DNA of 64,000 bases from Sulfitobacter sp. JL08 (GCF_003352045.1 NZ_CP025815.1:3658001-3722000), one strand, 5' to 3'. Positions 37,123 through 47,836 are shown, counted from the first letter of the stretch. Notes: generated by a model from the sequence alone, not told the origin. Numbers and translations: made by a program.

Positions 37123-38511
37123 ATGGCATCTTATGACGTGATCATCATCGGCTCGGGCCCCGGCGGCTATGTCTGCGCCATCCGCTGCGCACAACTTGGC
37201 CTAAAGGTGGCGTGCGTCGAAGGGCGCGATACGCTGGGCGGCACCTGCCTGAACGTCGGCTGTATCCCGTCCAAGGCCCTGCTGCACGCCAGCCATATGC
37301 TGCACGAGGCCGAACACAATTTCGCAGAGATGGGGCTTAAGGGCAAAAGCCCGTCAGTCGACTGGAAACAGATGCTCGCCTACAAGCAAAGCACGGTTGA
37401 TACCAACACCAAAGGCATCGAATTCCTGTTCAAGAAGAACAAGATCGACTGGCTGAAAGGCTGGGGCAGCATCCCCGAGGCTGGCAAGGTCAAGGTGGGC
37501 GATGACGTGCACGAGGCCAAGAACATCATCATCGCAACCGGATCGGAACCGGCCCCGCTCAAGGGTGTCGACGTGGATGAAAAGGTGGTTGTCACCTCGA
37601 CCGGCGCGCTGGAACTGGGCAAGGTGCCCAAGAAAATGGTGGTGATCGGCGCGGGTGTGATCGGCCTTGAACTGGGTAGCGTCTATGCCCGTCTGGGATC
37701 AGAGGTGACAGTGATCGAATTTCTGGATGCGATCACGCCCGGCATGGACGGCGAAGTGCAAAAAGTGTTCAAGCGGATGCTGGGCAAACAGGGGATCAAA
37801 TTCATCATGGGCGCCGCCGTTCAAAAGACAGAGGCGACCAAGACCAAGGCCAAGGTGACCTATAAACTGCGCAAGGATGACAGTGAACACGTGGTTGACG
37901 CCGATACCGTGCTGCTGGCAACGGGGCGCAAACCCTATACGGACGGTCTGGGGCTGGATGCACTGGGCGTCGAAATGTCCGAGCGCGGCATGATCAAGAC
38001 CGACGAACACTGGCAGACCAATGTCAAAGGTATCTATGCCATCGGTGATGCCATCGCCGGCCCGATGCTGGCGCACAAGGCCGAAGACGAAGGCATGGCC
38101 GCAGCGGAAACGGTGGCGGGCAAACACGGGCATGTAAATTACGGTGTCATTCCCGGTGTGATCTATACGCATCCCGAAGTGGCCAATGTTGGTGAAACCG
38201 AAGAGAGCCTGAAAGAACAGGGACGCGCCTTTAAGGTGGGCAAGTTCAGCTTTATGGGCAATGCGCGCGCCAAGGCGGTGTTTGCGGGCGACGGGTTCGT
38301 CAAAATTCTGGCAGACAAGGAAACCGATCGCATTCTGGGGGCGCATATCATCGGCCCCGCTGCCGGTGATCTGATCCACGAGGTGTGTGTTGCCATGGAA
38401 TTCGGCGCATCCGCGCAGGATCTGGCGATGACATGCCACGCCCATCCCACCTACTCCGAGGCTGTGCGCGAAGCCGCTCTGGCCTGCGGCGACGGGCCGA
38501 TCCACATGTAA
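37123..38511 (+). CDS. lpd: dihydrolipoyl dehydrogenase (E3)
   Basis: 462-residue flavoprotein reoxidising dihydrolipoyl groups of the OdhB lipoyl domains. FAD motif [12 protein letters not shown], redox disulfide in [16 protein letters not shown] motif [12 protein letters not shown] and the dimer-interface catalytic His in HAHPTYSEA. Last gene of the sucCD-odhAB run, converging with the OmpA gene 18 bases later. Confidence 0.96.
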   Translation: MASYDVIIIGSGPGGYVCAIRCAQLGLKVACVEGRDTLGGTCLNVGCIPSKALLHASHMLHEAEHNFAEMGLKGKSPSVDWKQMLAYKQSTVDTNTKGIEFLFKKNKIDWLKGWGSIPEAGKVKVGDDVHEAKNIIIATGSEPAPLKGVDVDEKVVVTSTGALELGKVPKKMVVIGAGVIGLELGSVYARLGSEVTVIEFLDAITPGMDGEVQKVFKRMLGKQGIKFIMGAAVQKTEATKTKAKVTYKLRKDDSEHVVDADTVLLATGRKPYTDGLGLDALGVEMSERGMIKTDEHWQTNVKGIYAIGDAIAGPMLAHKAEDEGMAAAETVAGKHGHVNYGVIPGVIYTHPEVANVGETEESLKEQGRAFKVGKFSFMGNARAKAVFAGDGFVKILADKETDRILGAHIIGPAAGDLIHEVCVAMEFGASAQDLAMTCHAHPTYSEAVREAALACGDGPIHM

Positions 38512-38529
38512 GCGGACCGGCGCGCGGGT

Positions 38530-39765
38530 TTACTGCCGCCGGATATCGACGCGGCGGTTCAACGCCTTGCCATCTGCCGTGTCATTGCTGGCTACGGGCT
38601 CCGTTTCGCCTTTGCCGACGGGCCCCAACCGGGCGCCGTCTATGCCTTGGCCGACCAGCCAGTTGACCACGCTTTGCGCGCGCCGGTTTGACAGGTCAAG
38701 ATTATAGGCATCTTCGCCATCGCTGTCCGTATGCCCTTCTATATCCACAACAAGGTCGGGCGCAGCCGTCAGCGCGGCCAGCAACCGTTCCAATGCGCCG
38801 GTGGCAGATGGTTTGGGAACATCGCTGTCCACCTCGAAATAGATGCCGTAAAGGCGCGCAACCCCTTCGGTCTCTAATGCCGTCACGATCGGATCGGGCG
38901 GCGCGCTTGTTTCAGTTGCTGCAGGTGTCGGGCTACACGGCGTCGTGGTGCCTTCGGGCGCGACCGGTCCGGCCCAGACCGACCGGCTGCGCTGGCGGTA
39001 TCGGACACCAGCGAGGGCGCCTGTGTTGTCGACCGTCAGGAATGCCGTGCCGGTGATCCCCTGATCGGACCGCCACGACAGCAGCGCAACCCCGTCAACC
39101 ACCGATCCGGTTACCGTACCCGTGCTAAGCCCGCTATTGTCCGTGAAACACCCAAGGATCAGATCATCCGCCTGCACCAGTTCCACGAAATTCTTGCGCC
39201 CGGTCTGAAACACGCCGGTAAACCGGTCCACATCATCAGGCACGGTCAATTCCCCGTGCGCAATCACTTCGGCAAAGTACAGAAACGCGGCATCCGGCGA
39301 TTGTGCGCTTTCCACGGTAACGCGCAGCCAGCGCATCGGTGTGGTGTTCGTTACATCTGCCAATGTCGCCCCGTCCTCGGCCGCGCTGAAACGCGCCAGT
39401 TCGACATATCCGGTTTCGGGGCCGTCTGCGGAACCTTCAATCAACACATCCTTGGCCGAACCACCCGCGACACCGCCGGGCCGGGGGCCGGCACCGTGAA
39501 TACCTACCTTGGTCAACAGGGCCGGGGACAGAAGTTCAAAGACAAAGGAATAGGGCGGCGGGTTTTTCTTGGTGCTCATGCTCCATGTGCTGGACGGATC
39601 GCCATCGGTCAGGGCAAGGCCGGCTGTCGGATCATGATCGGACGGCAGCAGGATCGCGCCTTTCGCCAGTGTCAGCAGATCATCAGGCTGCGATGTCTGC
39701 GCCGCAACGGGGCGGATCATCGCCGCCGTACAGCTCAGAACCAGCCATATATACAAAAACCGCAT
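38530..39765 (-). CDS. OmpA-family outer membrane/periplasmic protein
   Basis: 411 residues: signal peptide (cleavage near PVAAQ), a discoidin-like middle region (SWTWSMS-type DGDPSSTWSMSTKK with later beta-rich segments), and a C-terminal OmpA peptidoglycan-binding domain (IYFEVDSDVPKPSATG, DIEGHTDSDGEDAYN, LSNRRAQSVVNWL, NRRVDIRR). Expected to be anchored to the cell wall. The cargo of the middle region is unknown. Confidence 0.88.
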   Translation of the reverse strand: MRFLYIWLVLSCTAAMIRPVAAQTSQPDDLLTLAKGAILLPSDHDPTAGLALTDGDPSSTWSMSTKKNPPPYSFVFELLSPALLTKVGIHGAGPRPGGVAGGSAKDVLIEGSADGPETGYVELARFSAAEDGATLADVTNTTPMRWLRVTVESAQSPDAAFLYFAEVIAHGELTVPDDVDRFTGVFQTGRKNFVELVQADDLILGCFTDNSGLSTGTVTGSVVDGVALLSWRSDQGITGTAFLTVDNTGALAGVRYRQRSRSVWAGPVAPEGTTTPCSPTPAATETSAPPDPIVTALETEGVARLYGIYFEVDSDVPKPSATGALERLLAALTAAPDLVVDIEGHTDSDGEDAYNLDLSNRRAQSVVNWLVGQGIDGARLGPVGKGETEPVASNDTADGKALNRRVDIRRQ

Positions 39766-39847
39766 TGCAACCCCCCGTTTCGCTTAACGCATCCTGCCTG
39801 CAAGGCTAGGGCAAAGCAGGAAATCGGGCAACAACTGCGGTGTCAGG

Positions 39848-40453
39848 CTACCACATCGTCTTGGCGGCACGTGCGGCCCACGCATCGTCATAGGCTGCAC
39901 CGCCTTCTTCCCCGTCGGTAATCTCAGCCATGATCTGGCCGATCGTCGGCAGATCCGCGCTGTCATCTGCGCCGCCCCAGATGTCTGCCCGCAACAGCGC
40001 GCGCGCACACTGGCTGTAAACCTCGTGTATTGAGATAACGATCACCGTCGCCGGCTGCCGTCCACCTTTGTCAAAACGGGCCCGAAGCGTTGCATCAGTG
40101 GTCAGCTGTGCCCGCCCGTTGATACGCATCACGTTATTGGAACCGGGAACCAAGAACATCAGCGAAACCCGTCCGTCACTGACGATATTGCGCAGGGTAT
40201 CCAGCCGATTGTTCCCCCGCCAGTCGGGCATGGCCAGTGTTCTGGCATCCAGTTCCTGCACCACCGCGCTGTCATCGCCACGCGGGCTGCCATCCGTTCC
40301 GTCCGGTCCGACCGTGGACAGAATGCACAAACGCGATGCCATGATCCATTTGCGATAAAGCGGCGTCAGACCGGGCGTGACCTTGCGCAGGGAAACTGCG
40401 CCGGGCTCACCGTAAAGTGCCTCAAGCGCATCAATGTCCTTAATGTACTCCAT
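39848..40453 (-). CDS. pyridoxamine 5'-phosphate oxidase-family FMN protein
   Basis: About 201 residues with a split-barrel flavin-binding fold: KWIMASRLCILSTVGPDGTDGSPRGD and RPATVIVISIHEVYSQCARALLRAD. It resembles the MSMEG_1061-type subfamily of FMN-dependent PNPOx-like proteins. The ATG chosen overlaps the acyltransferase end by 14 bases; a TTG three codons earlier is possible. Substrate unknown. Last gene of the ftsEX-acyltransferase run. Confidence 0.83.
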   Translation of the reverse strand: MEYIKDIDALEALYGEPGAVSLRKVTPGLTPLYRKWIMASRLCILSTVGPDGTDGSPRGDDSAVVQELDARTLAMPDWRGNNRLDTLRNIVSDGRVSLMFLVPGSNNVMRINGRAQLTTDATLRARFDKGGRQPATVIVISIHEVYSQCARALLRADIWGGADDSADLPTIGQIMAEITDGEEGGAAYDDAWAARAAKTMW

Positions 40454-41189
40454 CAGGATCAAACCCCGCTTCGCGCATCAGCGCGTCTGATCGCGCTTCC
40501 ACGTCATGTTCCAGTTTCGCCATGAAAACATCCCGGCGCAAACCCGGCGCAATCGGTTCCATGAATTCGACGATCGCAACGCCGGGGTATCGCATGATGC
40601 CTTTTCGCGGCCATAAAACACCGACATTGGTGGCCACCGGCACACAGGGCTGGTTCAACTGCTCGTACAAGACGCCGGTTCCAACCTTGTAGGGCGCCTT
40701 GACCCCCGGTTTGATCCGTGTGCCTTGCGAATAGATGATCAACTGCCCCGCTTCCTGCTGGCCCGACGCGACATCTGCTACCATTTTTTCAATCGCGGCA
40801 CCGCGTTTGCCGCGATCCACCGCAACGCAGTTCAGCAACCGCGCATATTGCCCGATGATCGGAGTCCACAAGATTTCCTTTTTCATGATGAACTTAGCAG
40901 CCGGTAGTGCCGTGAAAATCATCATGATATCCAGAAAGGACTGATGCTTGGATGCAATCAGCGTTTCGCCTGTTGGCGGGGTGCCACGCACTTCGGTTTT
41001 GATGCCGACCATCCAGCTTGCCGTCCAGAACACCCAGCGGGAATAGGTTTTGCAACAAATCCGCGCGCCATTCCGGCTGAACATGGCCCAAGGCGCAAAG
41101 ACCAGCCCGATGACAGGCATCATCAGATAGATTTGACCCACAAACAGCAGCGACCGGACCCATTGGATGGCAAATGCAATACCGCTCAT
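40440..41189 (-). CDS. 1-acyl-sn-glycerol-3-phosphate acyltransferase (PlsC family)
   Basis: 249 residues with the PlsC motifs: KHQSFLDIM (HX4D) and SQGTRIKPG (an EGTR-like block with Gln in place of Glu). N-terminal transmembrane segments anchor it. It makes phosphatidic acid from lysophosphatidic acid. Its ATG overlaps the ftsX stop (ATGA). Distinct from the PlsB-like protein at 10981-12393. Confidence 0.88.
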   Translation of the reverse strand: MSGIAFAIQWVRSLLFVGQIYLMMPVIGLVFAPWAMFSRNGARICCKTYSRWVFWTASWMVGIKTEVRGTPPTGETLIASKHQSFLDIMMIFTALPAAKFIMKKEILWTPIIGQYARLLNCVAVDRGKRGAAIEKMVADVASGQQEAGQLIIYSQGTRIKPGVKAPYKVGTGVLYEQLNQPCVPVATNVGVLWPRKGIMRYPGVAIVEFMEPIAPGLRRDVFMAKLEHDVEARSDALMREAGFDPDGVH

Positions 41190-42091
41190 GCCAGTTCCGC
41201 CAACGTGCGCTGTGCCGCAAAACGTGTCGCGCTAAAGGCGACAACGGCAGCGGCAAAAGGGATCACCATGGGAAGAAGCCAGTGCCGCCCCTGATAGCCT
41301 AGCCCGGTTAAAAATCCGCCTTCATCTGATGCGGACGGCAACAGGAAAACAGCAGCCAGGCCAAGGATCATACCGGCTGCAGCGCCGACAAAAGCACGCA
41401 AGGTGAACCGGCGCACAAAAGCTTTGGCAATGTAATTGTCCTTTGCCCCGACAAGCCGAAGTACGGCGATCAATTGCGCATTCGCGGCCAGCGCGGCATT
41501 GGCGGCCAGCGTAATCATCGCCGCCATCGTCAACCCGATCAAGACAATCGAAACCCACCCCAACAAACGCAACCTGTCGGCCGCATGAACCAGCGGGGTC
41601 CGCCAGCGTGTGTGATCATCCAGAACGGCACCGGGCGCTTCGGCCTGCAAGCGCAATCGCAAACCAGCCGCATCATATCCCGGTTTGTCCTGAACCACTT
41701 CTATCAACTGCGGCACCGGCAGATCGGCCAACGGCACATCCGGGCCAAACCAGGGCGCCAGCAGAACCTGTTGTTCCTCAAGCGACAGTACGCGCACGGT
41801 TTCAATGCCGGCGGTGGTTTCCAGCACCCGAACCGCCGCCGCCGTTTGCGCCGCCATCTGATTCTGGGGCGCCGTTATGCGAACCGTCGCGCTTTGGGCA
41901 AGTTCGTTGCCCCATCGTTCTGCCAAACGTCCCGTAGCAAGCGAAAGCGCAAGGGCGAAAACCACCAGAAAGGCCATCGCGCCAGATACGAAAATCGTCA
42001 ACTGCGCCGTAAATCCTGTCGGTGGTACGATACGGTCTGCCTGCACATCACCGGTCAGCAAGGATGCAATGGCGCGGCTGTTCAATTTCAT
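41186..42091 (-). CDS. ftsX: cell division ABC transporter permease FtsX
   Basis: 301 residues with one N-terminal and three C-terminal transmembrane helices and an extracytoplasmic loop (about 60-165), the FtsX layout. FtsEX regulates cell-wall hydrolases at the division site. It is translationally coupled to ftsE (ATGA) and to the downstream acyltransferase (ATGA). Confidence 0.92.
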   Translation of the reverse strand: MKLNSRAIASLLTGDVQADRIVPPTGFTAQLTIFVSGAMAFLVVFALALSLATGRLAERWGNELAQSATVRITAPQNQMAAQTAAAVRVLETTAGIETVRVLSLEEQQVLLAPWFGPDVPLADLPVPQLIEVVQDKPGYDAAGLRLRLQAEAPGAVLDDHTRWRTPLVHAADRLRLLGWVSIVLIGLTMAAMITLAANAALAANAQLIAVLRLVGAKDNYIAKAFVRRFTLRAFVGAAAGMILGLAAVFLLPSASDEGGFLTGLGYQGRHWLLPMVIPFAAAVVAFSATRFAAQRTLAELA

Positions 42092-42765
42092 AGATCGGCC
42101 CCCGCAAGTTGCAGGCGCCGGTTCGAAATACGCAAGACACGTGCCTGCACCTCGCTTTTGGCAGCGCGGATCAGGGCAAGATCATGTGTCGCAATCAGGA
42201 TCGTCTTGCCCATCTTGTTCAGCTCGACAAGAAGCCTAAGCAGGCGTTGCGACATTTCCCAATCAACATTTCCGGTGGGCTCATCAGCCAGAACAACATC
42301 AGGCGACATGATAACGGCCCGGGCCAGGGCCGCACGTTGCCGCTCGCCTCCGGACAATTCGGGCGGCAATGCATCGCCGCGGCTCGACAATCCGACCCAT
42401 TGCATCAACTCGCGCAGGTTTTCTGCCTCGCCCGCGGCATCTCGTCCTGAAACGGTCAGCGGCAAGGCCAGGTTTTCAGACACCGACAAATGATCCAGAA
42501 ACTGGCAATCCTGATGCACGACACCCACCCGGCGACGCAGCATCGCCACATCATCGCGCGTCAGGGCCCGCACATCCGTATCAAACAGGCGAACATGGCC
42601 TGACGTGGGCAACAAAGCCCCATAACACAGCTTGAGCAACGTTGTTTTACCGGCACCGGACGGACCTGTCAGAAAATGGAACGATCCGGCAGACAATTTG
42701 ACGGATATATCGCTCAGCAGTTCACCACCACCATAGCTATAGGCCACATTTTCAAGCTCGATCAC
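42088..42765 (-). CDS. ftsE: cell division ATP-binding protein FtsE
   Basis: 225-residue ABC ATPase: Walker A GPSGAGKT (about 34-41), Q-loop VVHQDCQFLDHL, signature LSGGERQRAALARA and Walker B VVLADEPTGNVD. The start codon is GTG. First gene of ftsE-ftsX-plsC-PNPOx, divergent from the zinc-ribbon gene across a 197-base gap. Confidence 0.95.
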   Translation of the reverse strand: MIELENVAYSYGGGELLSDISVKLSAGSFHFLTGPSGAGKTTLLKLCYGALLPTSGHVRLFDTDVRALTRDDVAMLRRRVGVVHQDCQFLDHLSVSENLALPLTVSGRDAAGEAENLRELMQWVGLSSRGDALPPELSGGERQRAALARAVIMSPDVVLADEPTGNVDWEMSQRLLRLLVELNKMGKTILIATHDLALIRAAKSEVQARVLRISNRRLQLAGADL

Positions 42766-42962
42766 GCGTGCGTCCGCCTTTGTTTTCTGCCGGTGTTGTG
42801 CCTGACACGCTGCGCAGTTTCAATTCCCCACATGGACAAATTGGCATCATATGCAAACGCGCTTCACCAACTCGGGTTATTGCACTTTTTTCGCGCCTTG
42901 TTACAAGATATAGGATGATCAAGACGCTAAAAGGCGACATCACGAGTGGATGAGGCAGTAAA

Positions 42963-43811
42963 ATGCGATTGATTTGCCCGAATTGCGGCGCGCAATACGA
43001 AGTCCCGGATGAGGTGATACCTCTGGACGGGCGGGATGTGCAGTGCTCGAATTGTGGCGATACCTGGTTCCAGTCGCACCCTGATCACGCTCAGGCAACG
43101 GACGATGATCTTGAAACTCTCACGGCGGATGATGATGCCGAAGAACAGGATCAAGCACCCGAACCGGAAGACCAGCCCGAGACAAAACCCGAGGAAAGTG
43201 CCGAACCGAAACCCGATGCCGAAGAAAAGCCGCGGCGGGATCTTGATCCTGCTGTCGCCGAAATTCTGCAACAGGAAGCCGCGCACGAGGCATCAAAACG
43301 CAGCAGCGAAAAATCCTCTAACCTTGAAACACAGCCTGATCTGGGCTTGCAGGCCGCCGAAGACGACGCAACACGCCGGTCTCGCGAAGCGCGCGAACGG
43401 ATGGCCCGGATGCGCGGCGAAGGCTCGGAAACACCTGTTGCGGACAACGCGGCAGATGCGCTTGGATCGCGGCGCGATCTGCTTCCCGACATCGACGAAA
43501 TCAATTCGACCCTGCGCTCGGCAAGCGACCGGCAGACCGATATCGGCGATGCCGGTGTCTACGAAGACGTCGAAATCATGCGCAAGCGCAGCGGATTCCG
43601 TCGCGGTTTTACGCTGACGATCCTGATCGCAGCGATATTGGCCGTGATCTACGTTTTTGCGCCGAAAATCTCGGAAACCGTCCCGCAAGCGGAACCTGCT
43701 CTGAACAGTTATGTCATTCTGGTGGACAACGGACGTGTCGTTCTTGACGGCTATGTCACGTCGATCCTTGAGTGGCTGGATGAAAAAGCGTCAGGCGGCG
43801 CGGGCGGTTAA
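42963..43811 (+). CDS. zinc-ribbon (MJ0042-type) membrane protein
   Basis: 282 residues. An N-terminal zinc ribbon CPNCGAQYEVPDE...CSNCGDTW supplies four cysteines; an acidic Pro/Glu-rich region follows (45-100); one transmembrane helix lies near residue 220-240. Such proteins are conserved beside ftsEX in alphaproteobacteria; role unknown. It converges with the TIGR02302 gene two bases later. Confidence 0.85.
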   Translation: MRLICPNCGAQYEVPDEVIPLDGRDVQCSNCGDTWFQSHPDHAQATDDDLETLTADDDAEEQDQAPEPEDQPETKPEESAEPKPDAEEKPRRDLDPAVAEILQQEAAHEASKRSSEKSSNLETQPDLGLQAAEDDATRRSREARERMARMRGEGSETPVADNAADALGSRRDLLPDIDEINSTLRSASDRQTDIGDAGVYEDVEIMRKRSGFRRGFTLTILIAAILAVIYVFAPKISETVPQAEPALNSYVILVDNGRVVLDGYVTSILEWLDEKASGGAGG

Positions 43812-43813
43812 GG

Positions 43814-46390
43814 TTAGAACCGGTCCAGCAGACGTTTCAGATATTCCAGTTCGATATCGGGCCGATCCCCGTCACCCGAACGGCGCCGGATTTCATCCAG
43901 CAGTTCGCGCGCGCGCCGATAAACGTCTTCGCCCTGCAACAATCCCTCATCGGTTCCCATAGATCCGTTTGATCCGGCATTGCGCCCCAGCGGGTCGCGG
44001 TTTTGCGCCTGACGGTTGCCTTCCGCAGTGCCCTGACCGGGTTGGTTGCGTTGTTCCTGTGCCATTGCCTCGCCAAGATTGCGCATCCCTTCGCGCAGCG
44101 CTTCCATCGCTTCGGATTGCTGGTCGATCGCACCGGCATAATCATCCTCGCGCAACGCTTCCTCTGCGCCGTCCATCGCGCGCCCTGCACGATCCAGCGC
44201 GTCACGCGCGGCATCGCCCTCGGGTGTTCCGGCGCCGGGCAGATTGCCTTGCTGACGGCCCAGTTCCTGACGCAAAGCCTGTTGGCGGTCGGCAAGACTG
44301 CCAGACCCCTGGGCCTGATTGTCGCCCTGTTCTTCGCCATTCCCCTGACCCTGGCCGCCTTGTCCTTCGTGGCTCTGGCCGCGGCCCTGCCCGCCATTTC
44401 GGCCTTCGTTCCCTTGGCTTTCACCAGCTTGCGCGCCCGGATTGAACTGCTCTTGCAGATCCCGGAATGCCTGATCCGACAGACCCTGTTGTTCACGCAG
44501 GGTTTCGGCAAGCCCTTCCATCGCCTGTTCGCCCGGCGATTGGCCACCCTGCCCTTGTCCTTGCGTCACACGCATGTTTTCCATCATTTGCTGCAACTCT
44601 TGCAGCGCCTGCTGGGCTTCGGCCATACGGCCCTGTTCCATCAGCTCCTGAATGCGATCCATCATCGCTTGCAGGTCATCCTGCGTCATCTGCATGGAAT
44701 TCTCGGCCGACTGGCGTTCGTCGCTCTGCTCGCCTTCCTGCTGGGCCTGACGTGACAACTGGCGGATGTAGTCATCGCTTGCATCGCGCAGTTCCTGCAT
44801 CAGTTCCGCGATTTCCTGATCGGAAGCGCCGTTCTTCATCGCTTCGGCCAGTTGTTCCTGCGCGCGGCGAAGCCTTTCAAGCGCATCGGACAAATCGCCC
44901 TCTTCCAGCATGATCGCAAGATCCCACATCGCCAAGGCGATTTCATCCTGCTGTTCTGGAGATACACCGTAAGGGGCCAGCGCTTCAATCCGGCGCAGGA
45001 TGGTCCGCAACCGCAGGTAAGCGGTTTCCGAGCGGAACACTTCATCGGGGCGGTGCGAGACCGCACGCAGCACTTGCGCGATGCGCCCCGCATTCGAAGC
45101 GGCCCACAAAAGATCGCGCCGCTGTTCGATAACGGCGGCCGCCATCGGATCAAAGAACCTTCGCCCCGGCAGGGTCATCGGCTTGCCAGCGGCTTGTGTG
45201 CTCTGTTCCAGCGCATCCTGGGCGTTAAGCGTGACGATCACCGGAAGATTGGAAAACGGATGTTGGGAAAAGTTTTCAATCAGGCTTTCCGCGTAATTGC
45301 GCCTGTCCCCTGTGATCGGTGTCGGCAATGGCACGACAATCGCCTCGCGCGGGTCCGGTTGGGCGGCCAGCCCGTAACGGCGATCAACCGAGTCCAGATC
45401 AAGCGTGATCCGCGCAGTTCCAAATTCCACACCGTAATCATCGCGCGCCTCGAACGGCAGGGTCATTTCGCCAACGGCAGACGCTTCGGCCGGGCCGGTG
45501 ATTTCAATCTGCGGCGGTGTGTCAGAGACAAGATCGACGGCCCAACTGCGCCCGCCTTCACCGTTGATCGTGATGTTTCCGCTGCGTGTGACAGTAAATT
45601 CCTGGGTCGGTGATGCCTGCCCTTCAGCCGGTACATCGGACATTGCCGGCGAAACCGTTTCGGTCACATTCAGCGCGCCCACTTCACCATAAAGGCGCAG
45701 GGTTATCGTACTTCCCTGTGCAACGCGCAATGACGGGTCAGTGATATCGTTCAGATAGACAGTCGGCAGGCCGGTATAACGGGGCGGTTCCACCCAGCCT
45801 TCCCATGTGGGCCCGTTCGGTACCGCCGCCGATGCACCGGCCAGATTGCCAACCGTACCGACCCGCCAGACGGATCCGAACAGCAGGGCGACCAGAAACA
45901 CAAGTACCGCGACATATCGCAAAGCAAACGGATCGCGCCGAGAAATACGCAGATCGGGCTGAACTGGTTTCGCATCCTTGGTGCGTGCGGCCATCCGGGA
46001 TTGATGCGCCCGCCACACAGCCATCGCACTGGCATCATCCGCGCCGATTGCGGCATCATCCATCAGCGCCTGAATGGGCCGTCCCGGCAGGGTTGCATCC
46101 AGCTTTGCCACCGCTTCGGCCCGCGTGGGCCACGCGAAACTGCGGATGCCCAGCATCAGGAAAACCAACGCGCCCAGCGCCGATAACACGACACCGCCCC
46201 ACAGCACTTCCAGCGCAAGCATGTCCTGCACGCCCAGCATCAACAGACCGATCACCGCCAGACACAGCGACAGGAACGGCCAGAAACTGCGCAGTGCGCG
46301 TTCAGCAACCATACCGTTTTGGGTCAACCGCACCGGCCAGCGCAGGCTTTTCAGACTGCGGCGCATTTCATGGCGGGAAAAAGATGCCAT
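43814..46390 (-). CDS. TIGR02302 (DUF4175) large membrane protein
   Basis: 858 residues: two to three N-terminal transmembrane helices (about 30-75 and 150-170), an extracytoplasmic beta-rich middle, and a long low-complexity C-terminal half rich in Gln, Glu, Ala and Gly (repeats of the type EQGRMAEAQQALQELQQMM, then GQGQG-rich). This is the TIGR02302 family, envelope proteins of unknown role in alphaproteobacteria. It follows lysA by 33 bases. Confidence 0.88.
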   Translation of the reverse strand: MASFSRHEMRRSLKSLRWPVRLTQNGMVAERALRSFWPFLSLCLAVIGLLMLGVQDMLALEVLWGGVVLSALGALVFLMLGIRSFAWPTRAEAVAKLDATLPGRPIQALMDDAAIGADDASAMAVWRAHQSRMAARTKDAKPVQPDLRISRRDPFALRYVAVLVFLVALLFGSVWRVGTVGNLAGASAAVPNGPTWEGWVEPPRYTGLPTVYLNDITDPSLRVAQGSTITLRLYGEVGALNVTETVSPAMSDVPAEGQASPTQEFTVTRSGNITINGEGGRSWAVDLVSDTPPQIEITGPAEASAVGEMTLPFEARDDYGVEFGTARITLDLDSVDRRYGLAAQPDPREAIVVPLPTPITGDRRNYAESLIENFSQHPFSNLPVIVTLNAQDALEQSTQAAGKPMTLPGRRFFDPMAAAVIEQRRDLLWAASNAGRIAQVLRAVSHRPDEVFRSETAYLRLRTILRRIEALAPYGVSPEQQDEIALAMWDLAIMLEEGDLSDALERLRRAQEQLAEAMKNGASDQEIAELMQELRDASDDYIRQLSRQAQQEGEQSDERQSAENSMQMTQDDLQAMMDRIQELMEQGRMAEAQQALQELQQMMENMRVTQGQGQGGQSPGEQAMEGLAETLREQQGLSDQAFRDLQEQFNPGAQAGESQGNEGRNGGQGRGQSHEGQGGQGQGNGEEQGDNQAQGSGSLADRQQALRQELGRQQGNLPGAGTPEGDAARDALDRAGRAMDGAEEALREDDYAGAIDQQSEAMEALREGMRNLGEAMAQEQRNQPGQGTAEGNRQAQNRDPLGRNAGSNGSMGTDEGLLQGEDVYRRARELLDEIRRRSGDGDRPDIELEYLKRLLDRF

Positions 46391-46423
46391 CGCGTTCTCC
46401 GGTGGCGCAAACGCGGAACTGCG

Positions 46424-47689
46424 CTACAACCACTCTGGGATGGTATCGCGATTTATCATTTCGTCAAAGGTTGGACGTGAGCGAATAACCGCAAATTGAT
46501 CACCATTGACCAAAACCTCGGGAATCATCGGTCTGGTATTGTATTCGCTGCTCATGACAGCGCCATAAGCGCCGGCGCTGCGAAACGCGACAAGATCACC
46601 CGCATCCAGTGGCGGCATCATTCTTTGTTTTGCAAACGTATCACCGGATTCGCAGACCGGACCGACGATATCATAGGGCTGCTGTTCAACGGCTGCGTCG
46701 GGTTCAAGCAACGGAACGATATCATGATAGGCGTCATACATCGCCGGCCGGATCAGATCGTTCATAGCCGCATCAAGGATCAAAAAATCACGGCCTTCGC
46801 CCGACTTGACATAAATGACCTCGCTCACCAGCACGCCGGCGTTGCCCACGATCAGGCGGCCCGGTTCAATTTCCACCTCGCACCCCAGATGGCCGACGCA
46901 TTTCTTGATCAACGCACCGTATTCCGACGGCAACGGTGGTGCCTCGTTTGATCTGGCGTAGGGAATGCCAAGACCGCCACCCAGATCAAGGCGGCGGATA
47001 TCATGCCCATCGGCACGCAGTTGTTCTGTCAGTTCGGCAACTTTCAGATAAGCCTGTTCAAACGGGGCCAGATCGACCAGTTGCGATCCGATGTGAACAT
47101 CGATCCCGATCACATCAAGCCCCGGCATTGCGCCTGCCGTTGCATAGACGTCGCGCGCCCGGGCAATCGGAATGCCGAATTTGTTTTCGGATTTTCCCGT
47201 CGCGATCTTGGCATGGGTCTTGGCATCGACATCCGGGTTGACGCGAATGGTGATGGGCGCGATTTTTCCCAGCTCAAGCGCAACAGAATTTAACAGCGCC
47301 ATTTCGGGTTCGGATTCCACGTTGAACTGCCGGATACCAACGGTCAACGCCATACGCATTTCATCCGCGGTTTTTCCGACACCGGAAAACACGATCTTGT
47401 CGCCGGGCACGCCCGCCGCCTTTGCCCGCAGATATTCACCGCCCGAAACGACATCCATACCCGCGCCCGCATTTGCCAGCGTTTTCAATATCGCCTGATT
47501 GCTGGCGGCCTTCATGGCGTAACAGACCAGATGGTCCATGCCGGCCAATGCGTCATCAAACAGCCTGAAATGGCGCAAAAGCGTTGCTGTGGAATACGCA
47601 TAGAACGGCGTTCCAACCGTGGCCGCTATTTCGCTGAGCGGCACGTCTTCGGCATGCAACACGCCGTTTTTATACAAGAAATGATCCAT
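46424..47689 (-). CDS. lysA: diaminopimelate decarboxylase
   Basis: 421-residue PLP enzyme making lysine from meso-diaminopimelate. PLP lysine in CYAMKAASNQ, HIGSQ, GGGLGIPYA, EIEPGRLIVGNAG and the active-site Cys in GPVCESGDTF. In related bacteria it lies downstream of argH and a small lipoprotein gene; here that block is separated by about 2.9 kb containing IS copy 3. Confidence 0.95.
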   Translation of the reverse strand: MDHFLYKNGVLHAEDVPLSEIAATVGTPFYAYSTATLLRHFRLFDDALAGMDHLVCYAMKAASNQAILKTLANAGAGMDVVSGGEYLRAKAAGVPGDKIVFSGVGKTADEMRMALTVGIRQFNVESEPEMALLNSVALELGKIAPITIRVNPDVDAKTHAKIATGKSENKFGIPIARARDVYATAGAMPGLDVIGIDVHIGSQLVDLAPFEQAYLKVAELTEQLRADGHDIRRLDLGGGLGIPYARSNEAPPLPSEYGALIKKCVGHLGCEVEIEPGRLIVGNAGVLVSEVIYVKSGEGRDFLILDAAMNDLIRPAMYDAYHDIVPLLEPDAAVEQQPYDIVGPVCESGDTFAKQRMMPPLDAGDLVAFRSAGAYGAVMSSEYNTRPMIPEVLVNGDQFAVIRSRPTFDEMINRDTIPEWL

Positions 47690-47785
47690 GCCGTGGCATA
47701 CCCGAATTGTAAGCGCCTTAGCGGGTCATATCAGACCGCGCGGGCAGCGCAATCATCCGTCGTGATTTGGCCGGATCAGAAATGC

Positions 47786-47812
47786 AAAAAAGGGCGGTCA
47801 ATGCCGCCCTTT
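47786..47812 (-). terminator. terminator after the VPLPA-CTERM gene
   Basis: On the minus strand AAAGGGCGG-CATTGA-CCGCCCTTT followed by further Ts, 25 bases after the stop of the broken gene and before lysA. It separates lysA from accessory DNA, so lysA needs its own promoter in 47690-47785. Confidence 0.88.
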
Positions 47813-47836
47813 CAGATCCGGTTCAGAATGTCAGGT